From Deltaproteobacteria bacterium (GTDB taxonomy: Bacteria > Myxococcota_A > UBA9160 > SZUA-336), in assembly GCA_030624945.1 (NCBI GenBank), contig JAUXJB010000122.1, positions 1 to 5,495 on the forward strand: a stretch of 5,495 nucleotides of DNA, in the 5' to 3' direction. This document shows, in pieces, positions 1 through 5,156 of this stretch; within the stretch, counting starts at the first letter, position 1, and each line of letters opens with the position of its first letter. A program made the translations under genes and the position numbers. A model generated the notes under the pieces. It searched no databases. It was not told where the DNA came from and saw only the letters and a program-made list of their open reading frames with translations.

Positions 1-87
1 GACTACATGGTAGGGCCGCACGCAGAGGGCGCCGCGGCCTCGGGAACGCGGGCCGCAGCCGAGGTCCGCGCTCGTCTGCTCGACTGA
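1..87 (+). CDS. C-terminal end of a probable FAD-dependent amine-oxidase-type oxidoreductase (partial)
   Basis: The first plus-strand frame is open from the window edge to a TGA at 85-87, giving the last 28 residues of a protein whose start lies outside the window. The tail reads D-Y-x-V-G-P-H-x-E-G-A-x-x-S-G-x-R-A-A-x-E. This resembles the final FAD-contacting segment of flavin amine oxidases, protoporphyrinogen oxidases and phytoene-desaturase-like enzymes, where a Gly-Asp/Glu turn is followed by E-G-A-x-x-S-G-x-x-A-A and a closing helix. That similarity is from memory of the family, and so short a piece could be chance in GC-rich DNA. The substrate cannot be inferred. The stop directly abuts the stop of the oppositely oriented mutS2 gene with no spacer, which fits a real gene end. 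Confidence 0.5.
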   Translation, partial: DYMVGPHAEGAAASGTRAAAEVRARLLD

Positions 88-2502
88 TCAGTGCGTGAGC
101 CTGACGAAGGTGACGCCGTTCCCACCCTCCCCGGGCTCTGCCGGACCAAAGTCGGCGACCTGCGGGAGCTCGCGAAGCCAGGCGCGCAGTGCGGTCCTCA
201 AAGCTCCCGTACCGTGGCCGTGAATCAGGAGCAGGCGCGGCTCGCCGCGGCCCAGCATGTGTTGCAGGTAGGCATCCGCGCGATCGAGAGCCTCGTCGAC
301 CCGCAGGCCTCGCAGGTCACACTCCCGACCGGGTGCATCTTCGTCCGCTTCCGTCGGGGAGGAGGCGAGATTGGCGCTCCCACCGCTCGCACGCGCCTCG
401 GGCCCCGCGAGAACACGTCGCACTCGGTCGCTCGGAATGGACATGCGTGCCGCGCCCACGCGAACCGCGATGCGCTGGCGCCGATCGGGTCCTTCGACCA
501 CGACGGCCGATCCCGGCAGACCCTCCACCTCGAGCCTTGCGCCCGGAACGAGCTCCTCCGGAGCGACCCTCGTCTGCTCACCAGACGCCGGGGAGCTCTC
601 CGCGTGTTCCCGCTCCACCGCCTCCACGTTCTCGCGGATCCCTTCCAGCTTCTGATAGGCGCGATTCGCCGCCCTGCCCGGCCCGCCCTCCCCGCGCTGT
701 AGCGCGCGAACGACCGCGGCGATCTGTATACGCGCATCTGTGTATTCCTGCGCCAGATCGGCCTTCATCTCCGCGAGCGTCTTCTCCCGCTCCAGCCGGA
801 GCGATTCCAGACGCTCTGCGTAGGTGGAGCGCAGCTTCTCGGCTTCCGCGCGCGCCTGCTGGGCCAGCCTGCGCTCGGCGTCCAGCTCGTTGCGGAGGTC
901 CGCCACGTTCTGGGCGAGCTCTTCGAGCTCCCGATCCTCGCTGCCCAAGAGCTCCTCGGCGCGCTGCACGACCGACGCGTCGAGACCCATGCGGCTCGCG
1001 ACCCAGCGCGCGCCGCTCGATCCCGGCGCGCCGATCTCGATCCGGTAGGTCGGAAGGAGCGTCTCCGGATCGAACTCCGCACTGGCGTTCACGAAGCGCG
1101 AATCGGCGGCCGCCAGTCCTTTCAGGCTGTTGAAGTGCGTGGTGACCAGGACCGTCGCGTCCCGCGCGACCAGCGCCTCGAGGATCGCCTGGGCCAGCGA
1201 CGCGCCCTCGGAGGGCTCGGTCCCCTCGCCCACCTCGTCGACGATCACCAGGGTGTCGGCCTCGGCTGCCGCCACGATCCCCGCCAGGTTGGCCATCCGG
1301 GCGGAGAATGTGGAGAGGCCAGCGCGCAGGTCCTGCTCGTCTCCGATGTCGGCGCGCACCGCCTGGAAGATTGGCATCTCGCTCCCCTCCACGCAGGGCA
1401 CGTGCATGCCCGCGCGCACGGCCAGGGCCGCGAGTCCCACGGCCTTGGCGACGACCGTCTTCCCGCCCGCATTCGGGCCCGAGATGACCAGGCAGCGCGC
1501 ATCGGGAGGGAGCGCGATGTCGTTTGCGATCACCTCCTCCTCCGAGAGGCCCGCTTCGAGGAGCAGCAGCGGGTGGCGAAGTGCGCGCAGGTCGAGGCGC
1601 GCATCCTCGCGCAGATCGGGCGCGCAGGCCCCCAGACGGCGAGAGAGCCGCCCCCGGGCCATGGCGAGATCGATGGCTCCCAGAGTGCTGGTCAGAGCCT
1701 CGATCTCCAGCGAGCGCTCGGACACGGCCCGCCCCAGCTCCGCGAGCAGGCGCTGGACCTCGCGCTCGATCTCCGTCTGAGCGAGCCGCAGAGCGTTCCC
1801 CGTCTCTACCACGCCCTCCGGCTCAATAAACACGGTGCTTCCGCTCGATGAGACATCGTGAACTATCCCCCTAACCCTGTGGCGCGCATCTGCGCGCACG
1901 GGCAGAACCGGCCGGTTCTCGCGGAACGTGACGTATCGGTCCTGGAGATGCGGTTGGATCGAGGAGTTGCCGAGATATGTGGCCATGTGGCGCTCGATCT
2001 CCCTCTCGAGCTGCCGGAGCTGCGCCCGCGCCTTTCGCAGCGTGCTGCTGGCGTCCCCCAGGACCTCCCCCTCCTCGCTGACGACCCGCGCCAGCTCCCT
2101 CTCGAGAGACGAGAGGTCGGGCAGCGTCCTCGCGAGCGCGGCCAGGCGGGGACAGTCGGAAGCCCGGCTCTCCATGAGCCCGGCGATCCGGGCGCTGCCG
2201 CGCAGGGTGAGGCGGATGTCCGCAAAGTCCCGGGCGGACAGGGCGGCAGCCCGGCCCAGCGCCCCGAGCGAGCTCCGCAGGTCGCACACGCCCCCGAAGG
2301 GAATCTCTTCTCCGCCATCGAGCAGCCGACGCGCCTCGGAGGTCTCCTCCAGCCGCTCCCGAACGGCGGCTCGCGTGGCCTGGAAGATCTCTCCCCGGCA
2401 GGCCTCTGCCCCTCGCCGGGTCGCGGCCTCGGCTGCGAGGCGCTCCGCCAGGCGCGGCCACTCGAGCCGGGCCAGAGTACGCGTGTCGCACTCAAAGCTC
2501 AT
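88..2502 (-). CDS. mutS2: MutS2 family ATPase with C-terminal Smr domain
   Basis: This 804-residue protein is close to the usual MutS2 length (about 785). It lacks the mismatch-recognition domain of MutS. The N-terminal core and clamp run from about 1 to 330. The ATPase follows: Walker A GPNAGGKT at 342-349 (Lys348), I-G-D-E-Q at 386-390, the STFS signature at 397-400, Walker B Asp422-Glu423, and switch TTH at 454-456. After V-N-A-S-A-E-F-D (471-478) come a long charged coiled coil (about 520-600), a small beta/KOW-like domain (about 650-698) and an Smr domain (727-804) with C-D-L-R-G (728-732) and HGHGTGALR (761-769). Small departures from family consensus are Cys for the usual Leu before DLR and His for Lys in HGKG. 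MutS2 proteins are known to act on collided ribosomes or to restrain recombination; which applies here is not visible. The ATG at 2502 was chosen because it begins the family-typical T-L-x-x-L-E-W/F N-terminus. The frame stays open upstream, but that stretch is antisense to murQ. No good Shine-Dalgarno precedes the ATG. Confidence 0.96.
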   Translation of the reverse strand: MSFECDTRTLARLEWPRLAERLAAEAATRRGAEACRGEIFQATRAAVRERLEETSEARRLLDGGEEIPFGGVCDLRSSLGALGRAAALSARDFADIRLTLRGSARIAGLMESRASDCPRLAALARTLPDLSSLERELARVVSEEGEVLGDASSTLRKARAQLRQLEREIERHMATYLGNSSIQPHLQDRYVTFRENRPVLPVRADARHRVRGIVHDVSSSGSTVFIEPEGVVETGNALRLAQTEIEREVQRLLAELGRAVSERSLEIEALTSTLGAIDLAMARGRLSRRLGACAPDLREDARLDLRALRHPLLLLEAGLSEEEVIANDIALPPDARCLVISGPNAGGKTVVAKAVGLAALAVRAGMHVPCVEGSEMPIFQAVRADIGDEQDLRAGLSTFSARMANLAGIVAAAEADTLVIVDEVGEGTEPSEGASLAQAILEALVARDATVLVTTHFNSLKGLAAADSRFVNASAEFDPETLLPTYRIEIGAPGSSGARWVASRMGLDASVVQRAEELLGSEDRELEELAQNVADLRNELDAERRLAQQARAEAEKLRSTYAERLESLRLEREKTLAEMKADLAQEYTDARIQIAAVVRALQRGEGGPGRAANRAYQKLEGIRENVEAVEREHAESSPASGEQTRVAPEELVPGARLEVEGLPGSAVVVEGPDRRQRIAVRVGAARMSIPSDRVRRVLAGPEARASGGSANLASSPTEADEDAPGRECDLRGLRVDEALDRADAYLQHMLGRGEPRLLLIHGHGTGALRTALRAWLRELPQVADFGPAEPGEGGNGVTFVRLTH

Positions 2503-2507
2503 GGGAG
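2503..2507 (+). promoter_or_regulatory. Ribosome binding site of the murQ-like gene (GGGAG)
   Basis: GGGAG ends 10 nt before the ATG at 2518. An in-frame TAG at 2515-2517 immediately precedes that ATG, so the protein cannot start further upstream. The site lies entirely within the 15-bp gap between the two divergent start codons. Confidence 0.5.
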
Positions 2508-2510
2508 CCC

Positions 2511-2516
2511 ATTCTA
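2511..2516 (-). promoter_or_regulatory. Candidate -10 box (TAGAAT) of mutS2, leaderless arrangement
   Basis: On the minus strand TAGAAT matches the TATAAT consensus at five of six positions and ends 8 nt before the mutS2 ATG. A transcript starting about 7 nt downstream would begin at, or one or two bases before, the start codon. No purine-rich ribosome site lies in between, which agrees with a leaderless mRNA. No convincing -35 box is seen 16-18 bp upstream (the region reads CGGGCG). A six-base match can arise by chance. Confidence 0.3.
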
Positions 2517-2517
2517 G

Positions 2518-3351
2518 ATGTCCGCTCCCAAGACGCCCGGACCGGCCCTCACCGAGGCCCGGAATCCCCGCACGCTCGACCTCGACCGGCTGCAGCCGCG
2601 CTCCTTGCTGGCGCGGATTCTGGAAGAGGACGCGCTGGTCCCGATCGCGGTGCGCGAGGCTCTGTCGGAGCTGGAGCGCGCCAGCGACAGGCTCCTGGAG
2701 GTCCTGGAACGAGGCGGTCGCTGGGTCAACCTGGGCGCGGGCACGAGCGGCCGACTGGGCGTTCTGGACGCCGCCGAGATCCCACCCACCTACGGGATGG
2801 ATCCGGAGCGCGTGCAGGCCGTGATCGCGGGCGGAGTGGGGGCGCTCCTGCGCGCGGTCGAAGCCGCGGAAGACGACACCGAGGCGGCCACTCGAGATCT
2901 TCGCGAGCGGGGGTTCTGCGCCGCCGACGCGCTCGTCGCCCTCTCGGCGAGCGGCGAGACCCCATACACCGTTGCGGCCGCCCACTTTGCGCGGGACCTG
3001 GGTGCGGTGACCGTGGGCGTCACCTGTTCGGCAAACTCGCAGCTCGCGCGCGCCGTCGAGGTGGCGATCGCGATCGAGGTCGGCCCAGAGGTCGTCGCGG
3101 GCTCGACGCGCATGAAGGGCGGTCTCGCCCAGAAGATGGTGCTGCACGCGCTCTCGACCTCGGTCATGGTCCGGCTCGGACTTGTGCGCAGCAACCTGAT
3201 GACCGGTATCCGGCCGACGAGCTGCAAGCTCCGCGAGCGAGCCATCCGCATCCTGATGGATCTCTCCGGTCGATCCCGGCCGGAAGCGAGCGCCGCGCTC
3301 GAAACGGCCGACGGCAACCTCGACCACGCCCTCGCCCAGCTGCAGGGTTAG
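2518..3351 (+). CDS. murQ: MurQ-like N-acetylmuramic acid 6-phosphate etherase (SIS domain)
   Basis: MurQ enzymes cleave the lactyl ether of N-acetylmuramate 6-phosphate in the cytoplasm, giving N-acetylglucosamine 6-phosphate and lactate during cell-wall recycling. This 277-residue protein is a little shorter than the roughly 300 usual. It has the family N-terminus T-E-x-R-N-P-x-T-x-D-L-D (12-23), E-E-D (36-38), and the SIS sugar-phosphate loop GAGTSGRLGVLDAAE (73-87). Glu87 and Glu118 (in A-E-D-D) align with the catalytic Glu83 and Glu114 of the E. coli enzyme. S-A-S-G-E-T-P-Y (143-150), G-P-E-V-V-A-G-S-T-R-M-K (189-200), N-L-M (226-228) and a C-terminal UBA-like helical segment (about 243-275) follow. 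Several normally constant positions differ: Glu147 for Arg, Leu203 for Thr, His210 for Asn, Thr-Gly (229-230) for Val-Asp, and Ser235 for Asn. It may therefore be a diverged subfamily; the family call is firm, the exact substrate less so. No anmK, nagZ or transporter partner lies in the window. The promoter must sit inside the 5' end of mutS2. Confidence 0.87.
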   Translation: MSAPKTPGPALTEARNPRTLDLDRLQPRSLLARILEEDALVPIAVREALSELERASDRLLEVLERGGRWVNLGAGTSGRLGVLDAAEIPPTYGMDPERVQAVIAGGVGALLRAVEAAEDDTEAATRDLRERGFCAADALVALSASGETPYTVAAAHFARDLGAVTVGVTCSANSQLARAVEVAIAIEVGPEVVAGSTRMKGGLAQKMVLHALSTSVMVRLGLVRSNLMTGIRPTSCKLRERAIRILMDLSGRSRPEASAALETADGNLDHALAQLQG

Positions 3352-3374
3352 CCCGCAATTCTCCCCAGGTGGGA

Positions 3375-4553
3375 CTAGCGCTGCTCGTCTCCGAACGCCC
3401 CGAACCCCGTCAGCTCCCGTCCCAGGACGAGCGTGTGGATATCGTGAGTGCCCTCGTAGGTTCGAACGGTTTCGAGGTTGAGCATGTGTCGCATGGAGCA
3501 GTAGTCGTCGACGATACCGTTCGCACCCAGCATGTCGCGGGCCAGGCGCGCCACCTGGAGGGCGATGTCCACGTTGTTCATCTTGGCCATCGACACCATG
3601 GAGTGATGCAGCTCGCCGCGGTCCTTGAGTCGGCCGAGTCGTAACGCGAGTAGCTGGCCCTTGGTGATCTCCGTCGCCATCCACACGAGCTTCTGCTGCG
3701 GGATCTGGAGCGAGGCCAGTGGCCGACCGAACACGACCCGGTCCTTGGAGTAGCGACGCGCCTCGTCGAAACAGGCCAGCGCCGCGCCGAGCGCCCCCCA
3801 GGCGATCCCGTAGCGCGCCTGGGTAAGGCAGCCCAGCGGCCCTCGAAGCCCTGTGACGCCGGAGAGGCGGTTCTCCTCGGGCACCTCGACGTCGGAGAGA
3901 AAGAGCTCGCTCGTGATCGAGGCACGCAGCGAGAACTTGCCCTTCATGTCGCGGGCTTCGAAGCCGGGAAAATCCTTCTCGACGAGAAAGCCCTGGATCC
4001 CCTCGTCGGTGCCCGCCCAGACGATTGCAACGTCGGCGATGCTCCCGTTCGTGATCCAGCGCTTGGTCCCGTTCAGGATCCAGCGGTCCCCGCGACGCTC
4101 CGCGCGCGAGAGCATCCCCCCCGGATCCGAGCCGTAGTCGGGTTCGGTCAAACCGAAGCAGCCGATCCGCTCGCCACGTGCCATCGCAGGCAGCCAGCGG
4201 TCCTTCTGCTCGTCGGTCCCGTAGGCGTAGATCGGATACATGCAGAGCGCGCCCTGAACCGAGGCAAAGCTACGCAGTCCGCTGTCGCCGCGCTCAAGCT
4301 CCTGCATCACGAGCCCGTAGGCGACGTTGTTCATCCCCGCGCAGCCGTAGCCATGCAGGTTCGCTCCGAAGAGACCCAGGTCGGCCATCTTCGGCACGAG
4401 CTCCAGCGGAAACGAGCCGTCCTGTCGGATGTGCTCGACTACGCGCGGCAGGAAGTCGCGCTCGACGAACTCCCGAACCGCGTCGCGCGCGATCCGTTCC
4501 TCGTCGGATAGCTCGTCATCGATACGGTAGAAGTCGAGCGATTCGAAGGCCAA
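3375..4553 (-). CDS. gcdH: Glutaryl-CoA dehydrogenase (acyl-CoA dehydrogenase family)
   Basis: This 392-residue protein matches glutaryl-CoA dehydrogenase over its full length. The enzyme oxidises glutaryl-CoA with FAD, passes electrons to electron-transfer flavoprotein, and usually decarboxylates the product to crotonyl-CoA in lysine, tryptophan and aromatic breakdown. Hallmarks are K-G/H-G-Y-G-C-A-G near 67-73, E-L-E-R-x-D-S-G-x-R-S (85-95), GCFGLTEPDYGSDP (131-144), N-G-x-K-x-W-I-T-N (161-169), K-F-S-L-R-A-S (206-212), V-P-E-E-N (224-228), R-D-M-L-G-x-N-G-I (339-347) and T-Y-E-G-T-H-D-I-H (365-373). Glu367 aligns with the catalytic base. Glu87 and Arg94 align with residues binding the substrate carboxylate in the human enzyme, and Tyr366 is also kept, which favours the decarboxylating type. 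The start codon is TTG at 4553, supported by a GGGAG site 8 nt upstream, the family-typical N-terminus, and an in-frame stop a few codons earlier. It follows the coiled-coil gene by 58 bp with no promoter seen between, so co-transcription is likely. Confidence 0.92.
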   Translation of the reverse strand: MAFESLDFYRIDDELSDEERIARDAVREFVERDFLPRVVEHIRQDGSFPLELVPKMADLGLFGANLHGYGCAGMNNVAYGLVMQELERGDSGLRSFASVQGALCMYPIYAYGTDEQKDRWLPAMARGERIGCFGLTEPDYGSDPGGMLSRAERRGDRWILNGTKRWITNGSIADVAIVWAGTDEGIQGFLVEKDFPGFEARDMKGKFSLRASITSELFLSDVEVPEENRLSGVTGLRGPLGCLTQARYGIAWGALGAALACFDEARRYSKDRVVFGRPLASLQIPQQKLVWMATEITKGQLLALRLGRLKDRGELHHSMVSMAKMNNVDIALQVARLARDMLGANGIVDDYCSMRHMLNLETVRTYEGTHDIHTLVLGRELTGFGAFGDEQR

Positions 4554-4561
4554 GACCTGGG

Positions 4562-4566
4562 CTCCC
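4562..4566 (-). promoter_or_regulatory. Ribosome binding site deciding the TTG start of gcdH
   Basis: On the minus strand GGGAG is followed by 8 nt and then TTG (4553-4551). No ATG or GTG lies in frame between the upstream TAA (4572-4574 region) and this TTG, and the next in-frame ATG would remove about 55 conserved N-terminal residues. The TTG is therefore the best-supported start. Confidence 0.6.
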
Positions 4567-4611
4567 GCCGGAACTTAGCACCCTTTGTGCCCGGACCCCG
4601 CGGGTTCCCGC

Positions 4612-5010
4612 TCAGACGTGCGCGGCAACCTCGTGCTCTGCGGCGCTCTCACTCTCGCGCTCGCCGGCCAGCTGCTCCTCGTGGGCGAGCTCGTTCAGCT
4701 TCTTGGAGAGGGTATTGAGCTTGCGACTCAGCTTCTGGAGCTCGGACTTCGAGGCGATTCCGAACGCGTCGCAAAACCGTGTCCCGCCCTGCGCGAGCTG
4801 TTCCTCGATGTCCTTGCGCACCGTCTCGGCGCGCTTGTAAAGAGCGCTCTTCCGGAGCTCGGCCGTGACGCGATCGCGCCCCGCCCTGAGCCTGTCCTCG
4901 AGACCCTTCCGCTGGTCATCGAAGCGCTGGCGCAGCTCCTGGATCTGGTCGTCCAGGTTCCTGAGCGCGTCGTTCAGACGCTCGAATCTGTTGTTGGTCG
5001 CCTCTGGCAC
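4612..5010 (-). CDS. Small coiled-coil protein, possibly phasin-like
   Basis: This 132-residue soluble protein has no signal peptide or membrane segment. It is almost wholly helical and charged. Residues 9-75 show hydrophobic residues at coiled-coil spacing (Phe9, Leu12, Leu16, Leu19, Ile23, Leu26, Phe30). After a break with F-G-I-A-S-K-S-E (83-90), a short leucine zipper runs 91-108, with Leu91, 94, 98, 101, 105 and 108 at perfect 3-4 spacing. The tail (112-132) is acidic and Glu/Ala/Ser-rich. The segment G-I-x-(S/T)-(K/R)-x-(E/D)-L-x-x-L, followed by a zipper, resembles the C-terminal oligomerisation region of polyhydroxyalkanoate granule phasins of the PhaF/PhaI type. That is recalled similarity, not a search result, and a generic coiled-coil protein is the alternative. 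The start is GTG at 5010 with an excellent GGAGG site 6 nt upstream and a strong promoter further up. It lies just upstream of gcdH on the same strand. Confidence 0.85.
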   Translation of the reverse strand: MPEATNNRFERLNDALRNLDDQIQELRQRFDDQRKGLEDRLRAGRDRVTAELRKSALYKRAETVRKDIEEQLAQGGTRFCDAFGIASKSELQKLSRKLNTLSKKLNELAHEEQLAGERESESAAEHEVAAHV

Positions 5011-5016
5011 TGCTGT

Positions 5017-5021
5017 CCTCC
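5017..5021 (-). promoter_or_regulatory. Strong ribosome binding site (GGAGG) of the coiled-coil gene
   Basis: GGAGG on the minus strand sits 6 nt before the GTG at 5010-5008. It fixes that GTG as the start. An ATG overlapping the site (5023-5021) is out of frame. Together with the near-consensus promoter it predicts good expression. Confidence 0.75.
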
Positions 5022-5041
5022 ATATCTCACTGCGAACCGAG

Positions 5042-5051
5042 TTGGCGCCAA
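5042..5051. promoter_or_regulatory. Perfect 10-bp palindrome TTGGCGCCAA, candidate operator
   Basis: TTGGCGCCAA is its own reverse complement and overlaps the downstream end of the -10 box and the expected transcription start of the coiled-coil gene. That is the classic place for a repressor to bind. The cognate regulator is unknown, and the symmetry stops at 10 bp, so it may be chance. Confidence 0.3.
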
Positions 5052-5077
5052 AATAACACGCTGCGTCATGATGTCAA
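5050..5077 (-). promoter_or_regulatory. Near-consensus sigma-70-type promoter of the coiled-coil gene
   Basis: On the minus strand a perfect -35 box TTGACA (5077-5072) is followed by a 16-bp spacer and a -10 box TATTTT (5055-5050; four of six consensus bases). Transcription would start near 5043 and leave a leader of about 33 nt containing the GGAGG site. The promoter lies in the only AT-rich stretch of the window. It probably also serves gcdH, since no separate gcdH promoter is visible. Confidence 0.6.
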
Positions 5078-5101
5078 CAAATGCGTATTTCTACATATAA
5101 T
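5074..5101 (+). promoter_or_regulatory. Possible plus-strand promoter with perfect TATAAT
   Basis: TATAAT occurs at 5096-5101 on the plus strand. Sixteen bases upstream is TCAACA (5074-5079), matching four of six -35 bases. No plus-strand gene follows; a transcript would run antisense into the end of the ketoacyl synthase gene. In a 33% GC stretch such matches are easily accidental. Confidence 0.2.
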
Positions 5102-5156
5102 CAGTAGGTTATATCAGATAAATAGGCGGGGATTCGAGCCGGTCTGACGCGCTCGG

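Noticed and set aside
189..1133. A 314-codon plus-strand frame opposite mutS2, and similar frames at 1130-1851 and 1858-2824.
   Set aside because: They are Arg/Pro/Ser/Ala-rich with no domain, and sit antisense to well-conserved MutS2 domains. They are shadows of GC-rich coding DNA.
3352..3374. A bidirectional terminator between the convergent murQ and gcdH stops (TCCC/GGGA with a 5-base loop).
   Set aside because: The stem is only 4 bp with no flanking T or A runs. The 23-bp gap shows nothing else.
2503..3684. The mutS2 frame stays open upstream of its ATG for about 394 more codons, antisense to the whole murQ gene and into gcdH.
   Set aside because: The extension has no recognisable domain, low-complexity Arg/Gly/His-rich composition, and lies opposite a gene with clear homology. 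The ATG at 2502 begins the standard MutS2 N-terminus. The extension is a by-product of GC-rich codon use.
4578..4603. Small hairpins between the coiled-coil gene and gcdH (GCAC/GTGC, and the palindrome CCCGCGGG).
   Set aside because: The stems are 4 bp, there is no T-run, and such short symmetries are common in GC-rich DNA. They do not support a terminator.
4585..5100. A 171-codon plus-strand open frame opposite the coiled-coil gene.
   Set aside because: Its leucine-rich translation is the mirror of the heptads on the minus strand, and it has no plausible homologue or ribosome site. The minus-strand gene has a strong promoter and GGAGG site.
5135..5155. A possible hairpin just after the fabH stop (CGAGC and GCTCG arms, 11-base loop) as a terminator.
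   Set aside because: The stem is only 5 bp and no T-run follows on the minus strand, so it does not meet the pattern of an intrinsic terminator.
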